Assembly (NCBI RefSeq): GCF_007713735.2
Contig: NZ_VMNW02000075.1
Coordinates: 1 to 46,499, forward strand
DNA from: Amycolatopsis acidicola
Lineage (GTDB): Bacteria; Actinomycetota; Actinomycetes; Mycobacteriales; Pseudonocardiaceae
Direction: 5' to 3'
Length of the DNA stretch: 46,499 nt
The notes under the pieces are model-generated. The model ran no database searches. It saw only the letters and a program-made list of their open reading frames with translations, and was not told where the DNA came from. Position 1 is the stretch's first letter; each line of letters opens with the position of its first letter. Shown here piece by piece: positions 7,725 through 17,035 of the stretch. A program made the position numbers and the translations under genes.

Positions 7725-10292
7725 ATGTTCGGCGAAAAGGTGCTGGGCCGCGACCGGGAGCTGACGCGGCTGCGGGAGGCACTGGAGCTGGCGCGCGGCG
7801 GCCAGGGCACGGCGATCGCGATCGTCGGCGGCACCGGGCTGGGCAAGACCACCCTGCTGTCCGCGCTCGTGCCCGGCGACCTTCCGGTGTGGCGGACCTG
7901 TGGTGAGACAACGGAAACCTCGCTCCCGCTGGCCGGGCTGCACCGTCTGAACCGGACCCTGACCCCGGCGCTGCCCGGGGGCCGGTTCGCCCGGTGCGTC
8001 GCGGTGCACGAGAAGATCGCCGCCGCCGGGCCGTTGCTGTGCCTGATCGACAACGCCGATCTGCTCGACGAAGCCTCACGCGAAGTGCTGACGTTCGCCG
8101 CGCGCCGGCTTTCCGGGCTGCCGGTGCTGATGGTGTTCACCGCCCGCGAAAGCCTCGGCGGGATCACCGAAATCCGGCTCGGGCCGCTGGAACCCGAGAC
8201 CAGCGCCCGGTTGCTGCCGAACGAACCGGAGCTCGTGGAGCTGGCTTCGGGTAACCCGCTCGCGCTCGCCGAGTTCGGCCGCCGCGCCACGCTGCCGCGG
8301 CACAGCAGGCTGCGCGTGGCGATCCGCGCCCAGCTGCGTGATCTTCCCGATGCCGCAAGGACATTCGTGCTGATGGCGGCGCTGGACGACCGGCTGGAGG
8401 TCGACACGCTGGTGCGCGCGGCGGCCGAGGCGGATCTGGACCTGCGCGCGGTGGAGGCGGCCAGGGAAGCGGGCCTGCTGACCGTGGACGGGGACGCGGT
8501 CACGCTGGCCGACGAGCTCGTCCGGTATCTGGTGCGCGCGGAAATGGCGCTGGTGGACCGAAGAGCGACGCACCGGCTCCTCGCGAGCGTGCTCGATCCC
8601 GAGCGGCACAAGCTGCGGCGCATCTGGCACCGGCTGGCGCTCGCGGGCGGCACGGAAACGGCGGAGCTGACGGAAGCCGCGGCCTCGGCCGCCGAGGCGG
8701 GGGAGCATCTGGCTGCCGCGGACGCGTACGAGCGCGCGGCAGAGCTGACGCCGCAGCGAAGCCTGAAGGCGCGGCACCTGCTCGCCGCGGCCGACGACTG
8801 CATCCTCGCGGGACGGCCGCACCGGGCACGGGTGTTGCTGCGCCGGAGCCGTCCGCTGCTCGACACCGCCGAGCTGCGGGGCCGCACGGATCTGTTGCAC
8901 GGGCAGATCGAGCTGCACACCGGAATGCCCGCGGTGGCGGCACAAACCTTGGTCACGGCGGCGGACCTGCTCGCCTGCCCCGACCGCGAGGCCGCCGTCC
9001 GCGCGCTGATGCTGGCGGGCGAAGCGAGTTGCGTGGCCGGGGATTCGGAGCGGTACTTCGCGATCGCCGCGCACGCGGCGGGGATGCGTCAGCCCGACGA
9101 CCCGCCCGCGATCCGTTTGGTGCTGGACCATTTCGCCGGGATGTCCGCGTCGTTCGCCGGCTCGCATTCACGGGCGGCGGGGCCGTTGCGCCGCGTCGTG
9201 GGCCTGGCCGAGGTGGTGGGGGACCCGGCCGCGAAGATCTGGGCGAGCCAAGCCGCGTACACCCTCGGGGACGCCGCGAAGGCGCATGAACTCGCCGTCG
9301 CCGCCGTGACCGGCGGGCACGCCGCGCTCGTGCCGTGGGCGCTGGTGTACGTCTCGATCACGGAACTGTTGCAGGACAGGCTTTCCTCGGCGCTGGCCAG
9401 TTCCGAGGAAGGCGTGCGGCTCGCGAAGTCGCAGGGACAGCCCAATGCCGCGATCGACCACCTGACCTTGCTGGCGCTGGAAGCCGCGCTGCGCGGCGAC
9501 GGCGAGACGACGCGATTGCGGCTCGACGCGGCCGCACGCGATGTGGCGCAACGGGGTTTGGGCAGGCCGGGCGCGTGCAGCTCGTGGGCGTCGGCGTGCG
9601 TGGACCTGGCGGACGACCGGCCGGAGGACGCGCTCGACCGGTTCCGGCTGATGGCGGCGGGAGCCGGGCCGGTGCATCCCGGCATCCGGGCGATGGCCAC
9701 CCCGCATTTCGTCGAGGCCGCCGCGCGCTGTGGCCAGCGGGCGAAGGCGCGCGCGGCGCTGAAACCGTTCGAGGACTGGGCGCGTAGCACGGGAAGCGCG
9801 GCGCGGCTGGCGTTGGCGCACCGCTGCCACGCGCTCCTGGCAGGCGACGATCCCGAGGCGGACGAGCACTTCCGGGCCGCGATCGAGTTGCACCGCACCA
9901 GTCACACGGCGTTGGAGCTGGCGAAAACCGAGCTGTTCTACGGGTACCGCCTGCGCCGCAACCGGAAGAACCGCGCGGCGCGGGAACTTCTGCGTGACGC
10001 GTGGAAGATCTTCCGGCACTACGACGCCCCGCGCTGGGCGGACCGCGCGCAGGCGGAACTGCGGGCGGCGGGGGAGTCGGTGCCCCAGCCGGACCAGGAC
10101 GCGCAGGCGAGCCCGGCCGAGCTGACGCCGCAGCAGCTGCAGATCGCGCGCCTCGTCGCGGAAGGCGCGACGAACCGGGAGGTGGCGGCGCAGCTGTATC
10201 TGAGCCCCCGCACGGTGGACCACCACCTGCGGAACATCTTCGCGCGGCTCGGGGTTCGGTCGCGGGTGGAGTTGACGGGGATGCTCAAGTAA
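7725..10292 (+). CDS. LuxR-family ATPase transcriptional regulator (LAL-like)
   Basis: 855 aa. It begins with the LGRDRELTRLREAL motif of large ATP-binding LuxR regulators, followed by Walker A GGTGLGKT (35-42) and Walker B LLCLIDN (104-110). A long Ala-rich helical region looks TPR-like. The C-terminal GerE/LuxR HTH (about 797-855) reads LTPQQLQIARLVAEGATNRE followed by VAAQLYLSPRTVDHHLRNIF. The start at 7725 puts the GRDREL motif near the N-terminus; ATG 7665 is a longer alternative with no better ribosome site. The target is unknown. The divergent lipase or the envelope protein region downstream are candidates by position. Confidence 0.88.
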   Translation: MFGEKVLGRDRELTRLREALELARGGQGTAIAIVGGTGLGKTTLLSALVPGDLPVWRTCGETTETSLPLAGLHRLNRTLTPALPGGRFARCVAVHEKIAAAGPLLCLIDNADLLDEASREVLTFAARRLSGLPVLMVFTARESLGGITEIRLGPLEPETSARLLPNEPELVELASGNPLALAEFGRRATLPRHSRLRVAIRAQLRDLPDAARTFVLMAALDDRLEVDTLVRAAAEADLDLRAVEAAREAGLLTVDGDAVTLADELVRYLVRAEMALVDRRATHRLLASVLDPERHKLRRIWHRLALAGGTETAELTEAAASAAEAGEHLAAADAYERAAELTPQRSLKARHLLAAADDCILAGRPHRARVLLRRSRPLLDTAELRGRTDLLHGQIELHTGMPAVAAQTLVTAADLLACPDREAAVRALMLAGEASCVAGDSERYFAIAAHAAGMRQPDDPPAIRLVLDHFAGMSASFAGSHSRAAGPLRRVVGLAEVVGDPAAKIWASQAAYTLGDAAKAHELAVAAVTGGHAALVPWALVYVSITELLQDRLSSALASSEEGVRLAKSQGQPNAAIDHLTLLALEAALRGDGETTRLRLDAAARDVAQRGLGRPGACSSWASACVDLADDRPEDALDRFRLMAAGAGPVHPGIRAMATPHFVEAAARCGQRAKARAALKPFEDWARSTGSAARLALAHRCHALLAGDDPEADEHFRAAIELHRTSHTALELAKTELFYGYRLRRNRKNRAARELLRDAWKIFRHYDAPRWADRAQAELRAAGESVPQPDQDAQASPAELTPQQLQIARLVAEGATNREVAAQLYLSPRTVDHHLRNIFARLGVRSRVELTGMLK

Positions 10293-10313
10293 CCCCTTGA
10301 GCGACAAGGAAAA

Positions 10314-10338
10314 GCCCGCCCCCGCACGGGGGACGGGC
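10314..10338. terminator. Strong hairpin between convergent genes
   Basis: GCCCGcCCCC pairs with GGGGaCGGGC around a four-base loop (gcac). It lies 22 bp after the LuxR-type stop and 23 bp from the stop of the convergent secreted protein, so it can serve both. Confidence 0.75.
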
Positions 10339-10360
10339 CGGTCGCACCTCCTTTACCGGG

Positions 10361-11620
10361 TCACGAGGTCTTCGGGGTCAGGGTGACGTCGATCGTGTTG
10401 CCGTCGCCGGTGGCGAGCGCGCTGATCAGGTCGTTCAGCGCCCCGCAGCCCTTGAGCTTCGCGATCGAGTACGTGCCGGTGAGCGCGCCGCCCGCGAGCG
10501 GGTCGAATCCCGCGCCGGACTTCAGCGCGATGTCCGAGGGGCTGGAGGTCTGGCAGTTCGGCGTCTTGCTGATCGGGAAGCCGAACACCTTCACCACGGG
10601 CAGCTTGATCGTGGTCTTGCTGTCCGAGCTGAGCACACCGCCCGCGAGCGTTCCGGTGGTCTGCCCCTCCTGCGCGAACCGGGCGTTGGCGGTGATCGGG
10701 ATGAACTTGAACAGCGAGGCCTTGATCGTCGCCGGGTCGAGCGTCAGGTCCGCGGTGAACGCGCCGGTGGCGAGGTCGAGGTTCGCGTCGATGCCGCCGG
10801 TGAGCGGGACCGTCGCGCCCAGGCTCTTCAGTTTCGTCGAGCCCTTCAGCGCGTAGCCGTAGGCGATCCCGCCGCCACCGGGCTCCGAGGTGGTGGGCTC
10901 GGTCGTCGTGGGCTCGGTGGTCGTCGGCTCCGTCGTGGTGGGTTCGGTCGTGGTCGGCTCGGTGGTCGTCGGTTCCGTGGTGGTCGGTTCCGTCGTCGTG
11001 GTGCCGCCCTGGATGTCGATCGTGGCGAGCGTGTTGTTCTGGCCGGCGACCTGGGTGCACGCCGAGTCGAAGGTGCCGAGCCCGGTGTCGGTGCCGTCGG
11101 CCTTCTTCGGGTGCAGGGTCAGGTTGATGTCCCCGACCGTGATGGTCGCCGTGCCGGCCTGGGTGAAGGTCAGCGAAGGCGCGGAACCGGTGGCCGTCAC
11201 GTCGAAGGTGCCCGAGGCGGGAACCGGGGTGACCGGGATCGTCGCGGGCACGGTCACGGGGATGGTGGCTTCCGGCGCGGTCACGGTGGAACCGGCCTGA
11301 GCGCTGCCTTCCACGGTCGCGGCACCGACGAGGGCGAGGCCCTGGGTCGCGGTGGCCGGCACCGTCGAGACAGTGGTGACGTCGAACGCCGGGGTCGGTT
11401 CACCGACGGTCGCCGTCGCCGGGACGTCCGCGCTGATCTTGACCGACAGCTGCTGCGTCCCGATCAACGGAAACGGGCAGCTGTAGTTCAGCGTCAGCGA
11501 AACCGGGGCGGCGGAACCCGTGCCCGCGCCCAGCAGGACGGCGGTGACCGCGGTTCCGGCCACCACAAGGCCGGAAGTGGCCGCGGCGGCCCATTTCTTC
11601 GTTCTTCTTCGATTGCTCAC
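10361..11620 (-). CDS. Secreted DUF6801-like protein with TTTEP repeat linker
   Basis: 419 aa. The GTG start at 11620 is preceded by GGAGGAG. A signal peptide (WAAAATSGLVVAGTAVTAVL, cleavage near GSAA) is followed by an N-terminal domain starting LTLNYSCPFPLIGTQQLSV, which I recognise with moderate confidence as DUF6801. A 40-residue linker has eight TTTEP-type units. The C-terminal domain has FKFIPITA, NCQTSSPSD and LKGCGALNDL...GDGNT. That domain is related to the one in the protein at 14234, with the same order of C-x-T-x-SP, GCG and GxGNT. No transmembrane anchor or LPXTG follows. Probably an exported cell-envelope protein; biochemical role unknown. Confidence 0.85.
   Translation of the reverse strand: MSNRRRTKKWAAAATSGLVVAGTAVTAVLLGAGTGSAAPVSLTLNYSCPFPLIGTQQLSVKISADVPATATVGEPTPAFDVTTVSTVPATATQGLALVGAATVEGSAQAGSTVTAPEATIPVTVPATIPVTPVPASGTFDVTATGSAPSLTFTQAGTATITVGDINLTLHPKKADGTDTGLGTFDSACTQVAGQNNTLATIDIQGGTTTTEPTTTEPTTTEPTTTEPTTTEPTTTEPTTTEPTTSEPGGGGIAYGYALKGSTKLKSLGATVPLTGGIDANLDLATGAFTADLTLDPATIKASLFKFIPITANARFAQEGQTTGTLAGGVLSSDSKTTIKLPVVKVFGFPISKTPNCQTSSPSDIALKSGAGFDPLAGGALTGTYSIAKLKGCGALNDLISALATGDGNTIDVTLTPKTS
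10880..10999 (-). repeat. Eight 15-bp repeats coding TTTEP units
   Basis: This 120-bp tandem repeat codes seven TTTEP units and one TTSEP in the secreted protein. It is a flexible, probably O-mannosylated Thr/Pro linker between two domains. The nucleotide copies differ at third positions, so the array is under protein-level constraint rather than freshly expanded. Confidence 0.95.
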
Positions 11621-11929
11621 ACTGCTCCTCCGGGGTATCTGCGGTGATACTCGGACCAATTGAGGAATGGGTGCTCCGGCTGAGCTACCGGTGAGTAAGC
11701 TAAGCCCGGGAAAAGCGATTCGCAAGGCGCGGGAAAAAGCGCGGAACGAAGTTGTCACCGCGCCCAGCGCCCGCCCGGCCGGGACTGGCATCCGGCCGCT
11801 AACCCGGCGGGCCCGGCGGCCGCGGGCACTCACCGGCGCGGCGAGAAGCTCACCGGTTCCCGGCCCCGGCCCGGGAAAAACCGCCCGATTCGTTGACCAT
11901 CCGCCAGAAGTCTCCGTAGGTTCGGCAGA
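11621..11929. promoter_or_regulatory. 309-bp divergent promoter region
   Basis: This gap separates the leftward secreted protein from the rightward SRPBCC/ligase fusion. The first third (11621-11760) is the least GC-rich part of this region and probably holds both promoters. I see no clear operator dyad or riboswitch fold. No supportable ORF was found. Confidence 0.45.
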
Positions 11930-13966
11930 ATGCCTGACTGCGTGACCTTCGAGGAGGACCTCGGCCACCCCAGGACCGACGTCTGGAAGATGATCGCCGC
12001 GCCTGAGCTGTACCCGCGGTTCTTCCGCGGCGTCGGGGCCTGCGACCGGCTCAGCGGCTCCGGCCGCGGGGCCCGGTACCGCCTGCGTGCCAACATCTGC
12101 GGCGAGGCCGTCGAGCACGAGCTCCGTGTCCTGCTCAGCCGCCGCGACGAGCAGTTCGTGCTGGACAGCGACCCGGACACGGCGGGCTGCATCTCGGTGC
12201 AACTCGTCGACGCGGGCCCGGGCCGCACCACCGTGAAATGCATCTTCTTCCGCCCCGCCGGCGGTTCCCGGCTGACCGCGAACGAGTTCCGGCACTGGGT
12301 GCGCGACGGACTGGCCAGGATGGGCCGTTATCTCGCGGGCGATCCGGAGCCGCTGCCCGCCGCCCGCCCGGCCGGTGCCCTGCAGGTGGCGAACACCTTG
12401 GTACAGGCCGGGATCCTGCTCCCGTCGAGGCCGGACAAGGTGATCCGCCAGATGCGCGCGCTCGCGCGCTGGGGCGCGACGCTCGCCGGGGGCTACACGG
12501 CCGCGGCCGCCCGGGAACCCAAGGGCGTCGCGGTGATCGACGAGGACGGCGAGGAGCGCACGTTCGCGGAGCTGTCCCGGCGGGCGGACAGGCTCGCGTC
12601 GGTATTGGAAAAGATGGGGGTGGGCGACGAGCGCAAAGTGGCGCTGCTGGCCCGCAACCACGCCGCGTTCGTGCACGTCCTGCTGGCCTGCGGGAAACTC
12701 GGCGTGGACGTGCTGCTGCTGAACACCGGCCTCGCCGAGCCGCAGGTCACCGATGCCGTGCGGCGTCAGGGCGTGCGGGTGCTGATCGCCGACGACGAGT
12801 TCACGCCACTGCTGGTCAACCTGCCCGAATCCGCCGCCTGGCTCAGTTCCGGCACGCTCGACGCGCTCATCGACCAGGCTGAGGACGCGACCTTCGAGCC
12901 GCCCGAGAAGCCGGGCAGGCTGGTGGTGCTCACTTCGGGTACCACGGGCACGCCGAAGGGCGCGCGCCGCCCGACGCCCAAGGGGCTCGGCGCCGCCGTG
13001 GCGCTGCTGTCGCGGATCCCGCTGCGCGTCGGGGAGCGGATGCTGATCTCGACGCCGCTGTTCCACACCTGGGGGCTTTCCGCGCTGCAGGTCGGCATGC
13101 CGCTGCGGGCCTGCCTCGTGCTGCAGCGCCGGTTCGACGCCGAGGAATGCCTGCGCGCGATCGAAGAACACCGGGTGACCACGATGTTCGCGGTGCCGGT
13201 GATGCTGCAGCGGATGCTCGCGCTGCCACCGGAGGTGCGCGAGGAGTACGACACCTCGAGCCTGCGGATCGTGGTCAGCAGCGGCTCGGCCCTGCCCGCG
13301 GCGCTGGTCACCGGGTTCATGGACGCGTTCGGCGACGTGCTCTACAACTTCTATGGCTCCACCGAGGTTTCGGCCGCCGCCGTCGCGACCCCGGAAGACC
13401 TGCGCACCGCGCCGGCGACGGCAGGGTACCCGCCGCTGGGCTCCCGCCTCGCGGTGCTCGGCCCGAGCGGGGAACCGTTGCCACCAGGGGAAATCGGCTG
13501 GATCTACGTCGGCAACGACCTGCTCTTCGACGGCTACACCGACGGTTCGCGCCGCGAGATCCGGCACGGGCTGATGGACACCGGCGATCGCGGTTACCTC
13601 GACGCGGACGGGCGGCTGTTCGTCTCCGGCCGCAACGACGACATGATCGTCTCCGGCGGCGAGAACGTGTTCCCGCGCCCGGTGGAGGAGGCGCTGGCGA
13701 CCCTCCCCGGGGTGCTCGACGCGGCGGTGATCGGTGTGCCCGACGACGAGTACGGGCAGCGCCTTGTCGCGTTCGTCGTCGCGCATCCGGCGGCCCGCCT
13801 CGACGAGGACGTGGTGCGCGACTACCTCCGTCATCGCGTCGCGCGCTTCGCGATGCCGCGTGAGGTGATCTTCATCGACGAGCTGCCGCGCACGCAGACC
13901 GGGAAGGTGCTCAAGCGCGTGCTGTTCGAGGACGGCTGGCTGGCGGGCAACAGCCGCTTCGGGTAG
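11930..13966 (+). CDS. SRPBCC domain fused to acyl-CoA synthetase
   Basis: 678 aa, about 140 longer than an ordinary FadD. Residues 1-135 look like an SRPBCC/START-like lipid-binding fold (VTFEEDLGHPRTDVWKMIAA, ELYPRFFRGV, a SGRGARYRLRANICGEAVEH strand pair, and a C-terminal helix NEFRHWVRDGLARMGRYL). Residues about 180-678 are an AMP-forming ligase with VVLTSGTTGTPKG (332-344), YNFYGSTEVSA, LMDTGDRGYLD, GRNDDMIVSGGENVFPRPVE and RTQTGKVLKR. All ligase motifs are present. It lies between two related secreted proteins and just before the Mce operon, so activation of an imported lipid acid is a reasonable inference. The linker WGATLAGGYTAAAAREPKG resembles the N-terminus of FadD12-type ligases. 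Confidence 0.88.
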   Translation: MPDCVTFEEDLGHPRTDVWKMIAAPELYPRFFRGVGACDRLSGSGRGARYRLRANICGEAVEHELRVLLSRRDEQFVLDSDPDTAGCISVQLVDAGPGRTTVKCIFFRPAGGSRLTANEFRHWVRDGLARMGRYLAGDPEPLPAARPAGALQVANTLVQAGILLPSRPDKVIRQMRALARWGATLAGGYTAAAAREPKGVAVIDEDGEERTFAELSRRADRLASVLEKMGVGDERKVALLARNHAAFVHVLLACGKLGVDVLLLNTGLAEPQVTDAVRRQGVRVLIADDEFTPLLVNLPESAAWLSSGTLDALIDQAEDATFEPPEKPGRLVVLTSGTTGTPKGARRPTPKGLGAAVALLSRIPLRVGERMLISTPLFHTWGLSALQVGMPLRACLVLQRRFDAEECLRAIEEHRVTTMFAVPVMLQRMLALPPEVREEYDTSSLRIVVSSGSALPAALVTGFMDAFGDVLYNFYGSTEVSAAAVATPEDLRTAPATAGYPPLGSRLAVLGPSGEPLPPGEIGWIYVGNDLLFDGYTDGSRREIRHGLMDTGDRGYLDADGRLFVSGRNDDMIVSGGENVFPRPVEEALATLPGVLDAAVIGVPDDEYGQRLVAFVVAHPAARLDEDVVRDYLRHRVARFAMPREVIFIDELPRTQTGKVLKRVLFEDGWLAGNSRFG

Positions 13967-14233
13967 GCCCCTGGCCCGCGGCGGAGGGTGCGGACCGCGC
14001 CCTCCTGGCAAACCCGCCCGCGGCTGACAGAAAACGCTTACCCGGCCGCTGACGAAACTGTCAAAAACACCGGCGACCACGATTCCCGTGACAACACCGG
14101 AAACGCCGGCACGCAGTTTCGTGACAAGAATCCCGGCTATTTCCGGAACTGCCGGAACGATCATTGTGGGCGGGAACTACGCGCCGGTAACGTCGCCCGG
14201 GTCCAGCATTTTCTCGTTCCCGGGATTCCGTTG

Positions 14234-15409
14234 ATGCGTTTCGTTTCCGCGCCCCGCGCCGTCGTCGCCGTGGCGGGCCTGGCCGCCGTGGCGGCGGCCC
14301 TGCTGCCCGCGGTGCCCGCTGCCGCCGGGCCCGCGTCGAGGGCGGGCACCAGCGCGTGCGGGAGCACCTCGGTGCCGGCGTCGTTCAGCGCCACTTTCCC
14401 CGACTCGGTCGCCGCTGGTACCCAGGTGGTGGCCTCGGGCCCCGCGGTGACGCTCGTGATCCCCGCCGACGCGGTGACGGCGCTCCGAACGGCGGGCGGC
14501 ACCACGGTCGACGCCTCCGCCGCGGTGAGCCTCACCGTGTCGCGGAACGGGGCCGGTACGGCGCTCCAGGTGTCCGGACTGTCCACAACGGACATCGCGC
14601 TGCCGGAGTCCGGGGACCTGCGGATCACCCTCACCGGCGCGGTGCCCGCGTTCGCGGTGAGCGCGCAGGCCACCGTCGCGCTGGCCTCGCTTACGCCGAA
14701 GATCGTGGTACACCAAGGGGAAACGACCCAGGACCTGGGCTGCGCGGCCGATCCCGCCGCAGCCGGGGACCTCGCCACGATCGCCGTGACGAGTACCGCC
14801 ACCGCCGCGCCCGCCATCCCGGCAATCCAGGCCGCCGCCGAGGACGCGGCACCGCTGCTGACCGCGCATTTCCGGGTGGACACCACCTCGCGGATCGCCA
14901 AACTCGGCTCGGATCTGGTGGCGGGCAACGGAACCTTCGACGCCGGGCTCTACACCGGCCAGGTCGCCAACACCGTCGACATCCTCGGCGACCTCTCCCT
15001 GCCGCGCGCTTCGGGCTACTTCATCGCGTTCCGCTTCATGCCGGTCACCAGCGACATCGAGCTGCCCCAGGCGGAGCGGGCTGCGGGCAGCGCGGACATC
15101 ACCAACGGCGTGTTCACGCCCACGATCGACGTCACCGCGAAGGTGGACCTGGTGCTCACGAACGTCAAGGAGGACGGCGTGCCCCTCGAAGTCGGCAGCC
15201 ACTGCCGGACCGGCTCGCCGCTGGTCTTCCGGCTGCGGGGCCGGTCCGATCTCACCCCCGGCGCCCGGAGCACGATCCAGACCACCTTCGACATCCCGCC
15301 GTTCACCGGCTGCGGGGTGAAGGAGGACCTCGATCCCCTGCTGACGGGCCTGATTTCCGGACCGGGCAACACGCTCACGACCGTGCTCACCTCGACGGGG
15401 ATCGGCTGA
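14234..15409 (+). CDS. Secreted Mce-operon-leading protein, related to the 10361 protein
   Basis: 391 aa. A signal peptide (APRAVVAVAGLAAVAAALLP, cleavage near AAAG) precedes two beta-rich halves. The C-terminal half shares with the 10361 protein FRFMPVTS versus FKFIPITA, HCRTGSPL versus NCQTSSPS, TGCGVKEDL versus KGCGALNDL, and GPGNT versus GDGNT. The N-terminal half (SACGSTSVPASFSATFPDSV) may be a divergent DUF6801-type domain. Its TGA overlaps the ATG of yrbEA (TGATG), so it is translationally coupled to the Mce transporter and probably part of it or of its substrate delivery. It has no strong Shine-Dalgarno. The 267-bp upstream gap is AT-richer and likely holds the operon promoter. Confidence 0.85.
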   Translation: MRFVSAPRAVVAVAGLAAVAAALLPAVPAAAGPASRAGTSACGSTSVPASFSATFPDSVAAGTQVVASGPAVTLVIPADAVTALRTAGGTTVDASAAVSLTVSRNGAGTALQVSGLSTTDIALPESGDLRITLTGAVPAFAVSAQATVALASLTPKIVVHQGETTQDLGCAADPAAAGDLATIAVTSTATAAPAIPAIQAAAEDAAPLLTAHFRVDTTSRIAKLGSDLVAGNGTFDAGLYTGQVANTVDILGDLSLPRASGYFIAFRFMPVTSDIELPQAERAAGSADITNGVFTPTIDVTAKVDLVLTNVKEDGVPLEVGSHCRTGSPLVFRLRGRSDLTPGARSTIQTTFDIPPFTGCGVKEDLDPLLTGLISGPGNTLTTVLTSTGIG

Positions 15410-16191
15410 TGGCGACCCCGGTCACCGCCGCCCGCGGCGCCGTCGGGCAGTTCGGCCAGCTGTTCGCGCTGGGCGCCGACGTGCTCGTCGCGATGTTCCG
15501 CCGTCCCTTCGCGCTGCGCGAGTTCGTGCAGCAGTTCTGGTTCGTGGCCAGTGTTTCCCTCCTCCCGGCGGCGCTGGTGTCGATCCCCTTCGGCGCGGTG
15601 ATCACGTTGCAGCTGGGGTCGTTGACCACGCAGCTCGGCGCGGAGGCGTTCGACGGCGCGGCCAGCGTGCTCGCGGTGATCCAGCAGGCGAGCCCGATCG
15701 TCACCACGCTCGTCGTCGCGGGCGCGGGCGGTTCGGCGATCTGCGCGGAACTGGGCTCGCGCACCATCCGCGAGGAGATCGACGCGATGGAGGTCATGGG
15801 CGTCTCACCGGTGCAACGGCTGGTCGTGCCGAGGGTGCTCGCGGCGACCGCGGTCGCGGTGCTGCTCAACGGGATGGTCAGTTTCGTCGGGGTGGCCGGG
15901 GGCTACGTGTTCAACGTGCTCGTGCAGGGCGGCACCCCGGGCGCGTTCCTGTCGAGTTTCTCCGCGCTGGCGCAGCTTCCGGACCTGTGGGTGGGGGAGA
16001 TCAAGGCGGTCGCGTTCGGCTTCCTCGCCGGGCTCGTCGCCGCCTACCGCGGACTGAACCCCAAGGGCGGCGCCAAAGGCGTCGGGGACGTGGTGAACCA
16101 GTCCGTGGTGATCACGTTCCTGCTGCTGTTCTTCGTGAACTTCGTGATCAGCGTGCTCTACCTGCGGCTCGTGCCGGCGAAGGGAGCCTGA
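15409..16191 (+). CDS. YrbE-type permease of the Mce system (first)
   Basis: 260 aa, about five hydrophobic helices, MlaE/YrbE permease fold. The conserved cytoplasmic coupling motif is IREEIDAMEVMGVSPVQRLV. Actinobacterial Mce systems pair two YrbE proteins as the inner-membrane permease, driven by an Mkl-type ATPase encoded elsewhere; no ATPase gene is in this window. The start overlaps the preceding secreted-protein stop by one base, and the stop is followed 1 bp later by the second yrbE. Confidence 0.94.
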   Translation: MATPVTAARGAVGQFGQLFALGADVLVAMFRRPFALREFVQQFWFVASVSLLPAALVSIPFGAVITLQLGSLTTQLGAEAFDGAASVLAVIQQASPIVTTLVVAGAGGSAICAELGSRTIREEIDAMEVMGVSPVQRLVVPRVLAATAVAVLLNGMVSFVGVAGGYVFNVLVQGGTPGAFLSSFSALAQLPDLWVGEIKAVAFGFLAGLVAAYRGLNPKGGAKGVGDVVNQSVVITFLLLFFVNFVISVLYLRLVPAKGA

Positions 16192-16192
16192 C

Positions 16193-17035
16193 GTGACGAC
16201 TCTCGGCGGAAAGCACCGGCTGCTCGACCCGCAGCGCCCGATGAACGCCTTGGCGCGCCTGGGCGATCAGCTCATCTTCTCCCTGCGCGCGCTCGCGTGG
16301 GTGCCGAGGACGCTGACGCACTACTTCCGGGAAGTGGTCCGGCTCCTGGCCGAGGTCGCGTTCGGCAGCGGGGCGCTCGCGGTGATCGGCGGGACGATCG
16401 GCGTGATGGTGGGCATGTGCGTGTTCACCGGGACCGTGGTGGGGCTGCAGGGTTTCTCGGCGCTGAACCAGATCGGCACGTCCGCTTTCGCCGGGTTCCT
16501 CTCCGCCTTCTTCAACACCCGCGAGATCGCGCCGCTGGTGGCCGCGCTCGCGCTCTCGTCCACCGTCGGCTCCGGGTTCACCGCGCAGCTCGGCGCGATG
16601 CGGATCGCCGAGGAGATCGACGCGCTCGAGGTGATGGCGATCCGCAGTATGCCCTACCTCGTCACCACCCGGATCATCGCCGGGTTCGTCGCCATCATTC
16701 CCTTGTACATCATCGGGTTGCTCACCTCGTACCTCGCCGCGCGCACCACCACGGTGTTCGTCTACGGCCAGTCCGCGGGCACCTACGACCACTACTTCAG
16801 CCTGTTCCTGCCGCCGGGCGACGTGCTGTGGTCGTTCGCGAAGGTGCTCGTGTTCAGCATCGCGATCATCCTGACGCACTGCTTCTACGGCTACCGCTGC
16901 GGCGGCGGCCCGGCCGGGGTCGGCGTCGCGGTGGGGCGTTCGGTGCGCACCTCGATCGTCGTGGTGAGCATCCTCGACCTGTTCCTGAGCTTGGCGATCT
17001 GGGGCTCGACCATCACCGTGACGGTGGCCGGATGA
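16193..17035 (+). CDS. YrbE-type permease of the Mce system (second)
   Basis: 280 aa from a GTG start. A 40-residue cytoplasmic N-terminus precedes the MlaE-like membrane domain. The coupling motif is IAEEIDALEVMAIRSMPYLV, the partner of the motif in the first YrbE. The end overlaps the mceA start (ATGA). Together the two form the probable heterodimeric channel for Mce-bound lipid. Confidence 0.94.
   Translation: MTTLGGKHRLLDPQRPMNALARLGDQLIFSLRALAWVPRTLTHYFREVVRLLAEVAFGSGALAVIGGTIGVMVGMCVFTGTVVGLQGFSALNQIGTSAFAGFLSAFFNTREIAPLVAALALSSTVGSGFTAQLGAMRIAEEIDALEVMAIRSMPYLVTTRIIAGFVAIIPLYIIGLLTSYLAARTTTVFVYGQSAGTYDHYFSLFLPPGDVLWSFAKVLVFSIAIILTHCFYGYRCGGGPAGVGVAVGRSVRTSIVVVSILDLFLSLAIWGSTITVTVAG

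Noticed and set aside
11400..11620. The secreted protein frame continuing upstream to 14164 as one giant protein
   Set aside because: Upstream of 11620 the frame is antisense to the SRPBCC/ligase gene. A GTG with GGAGGAG and a signal peptide marks the real start.
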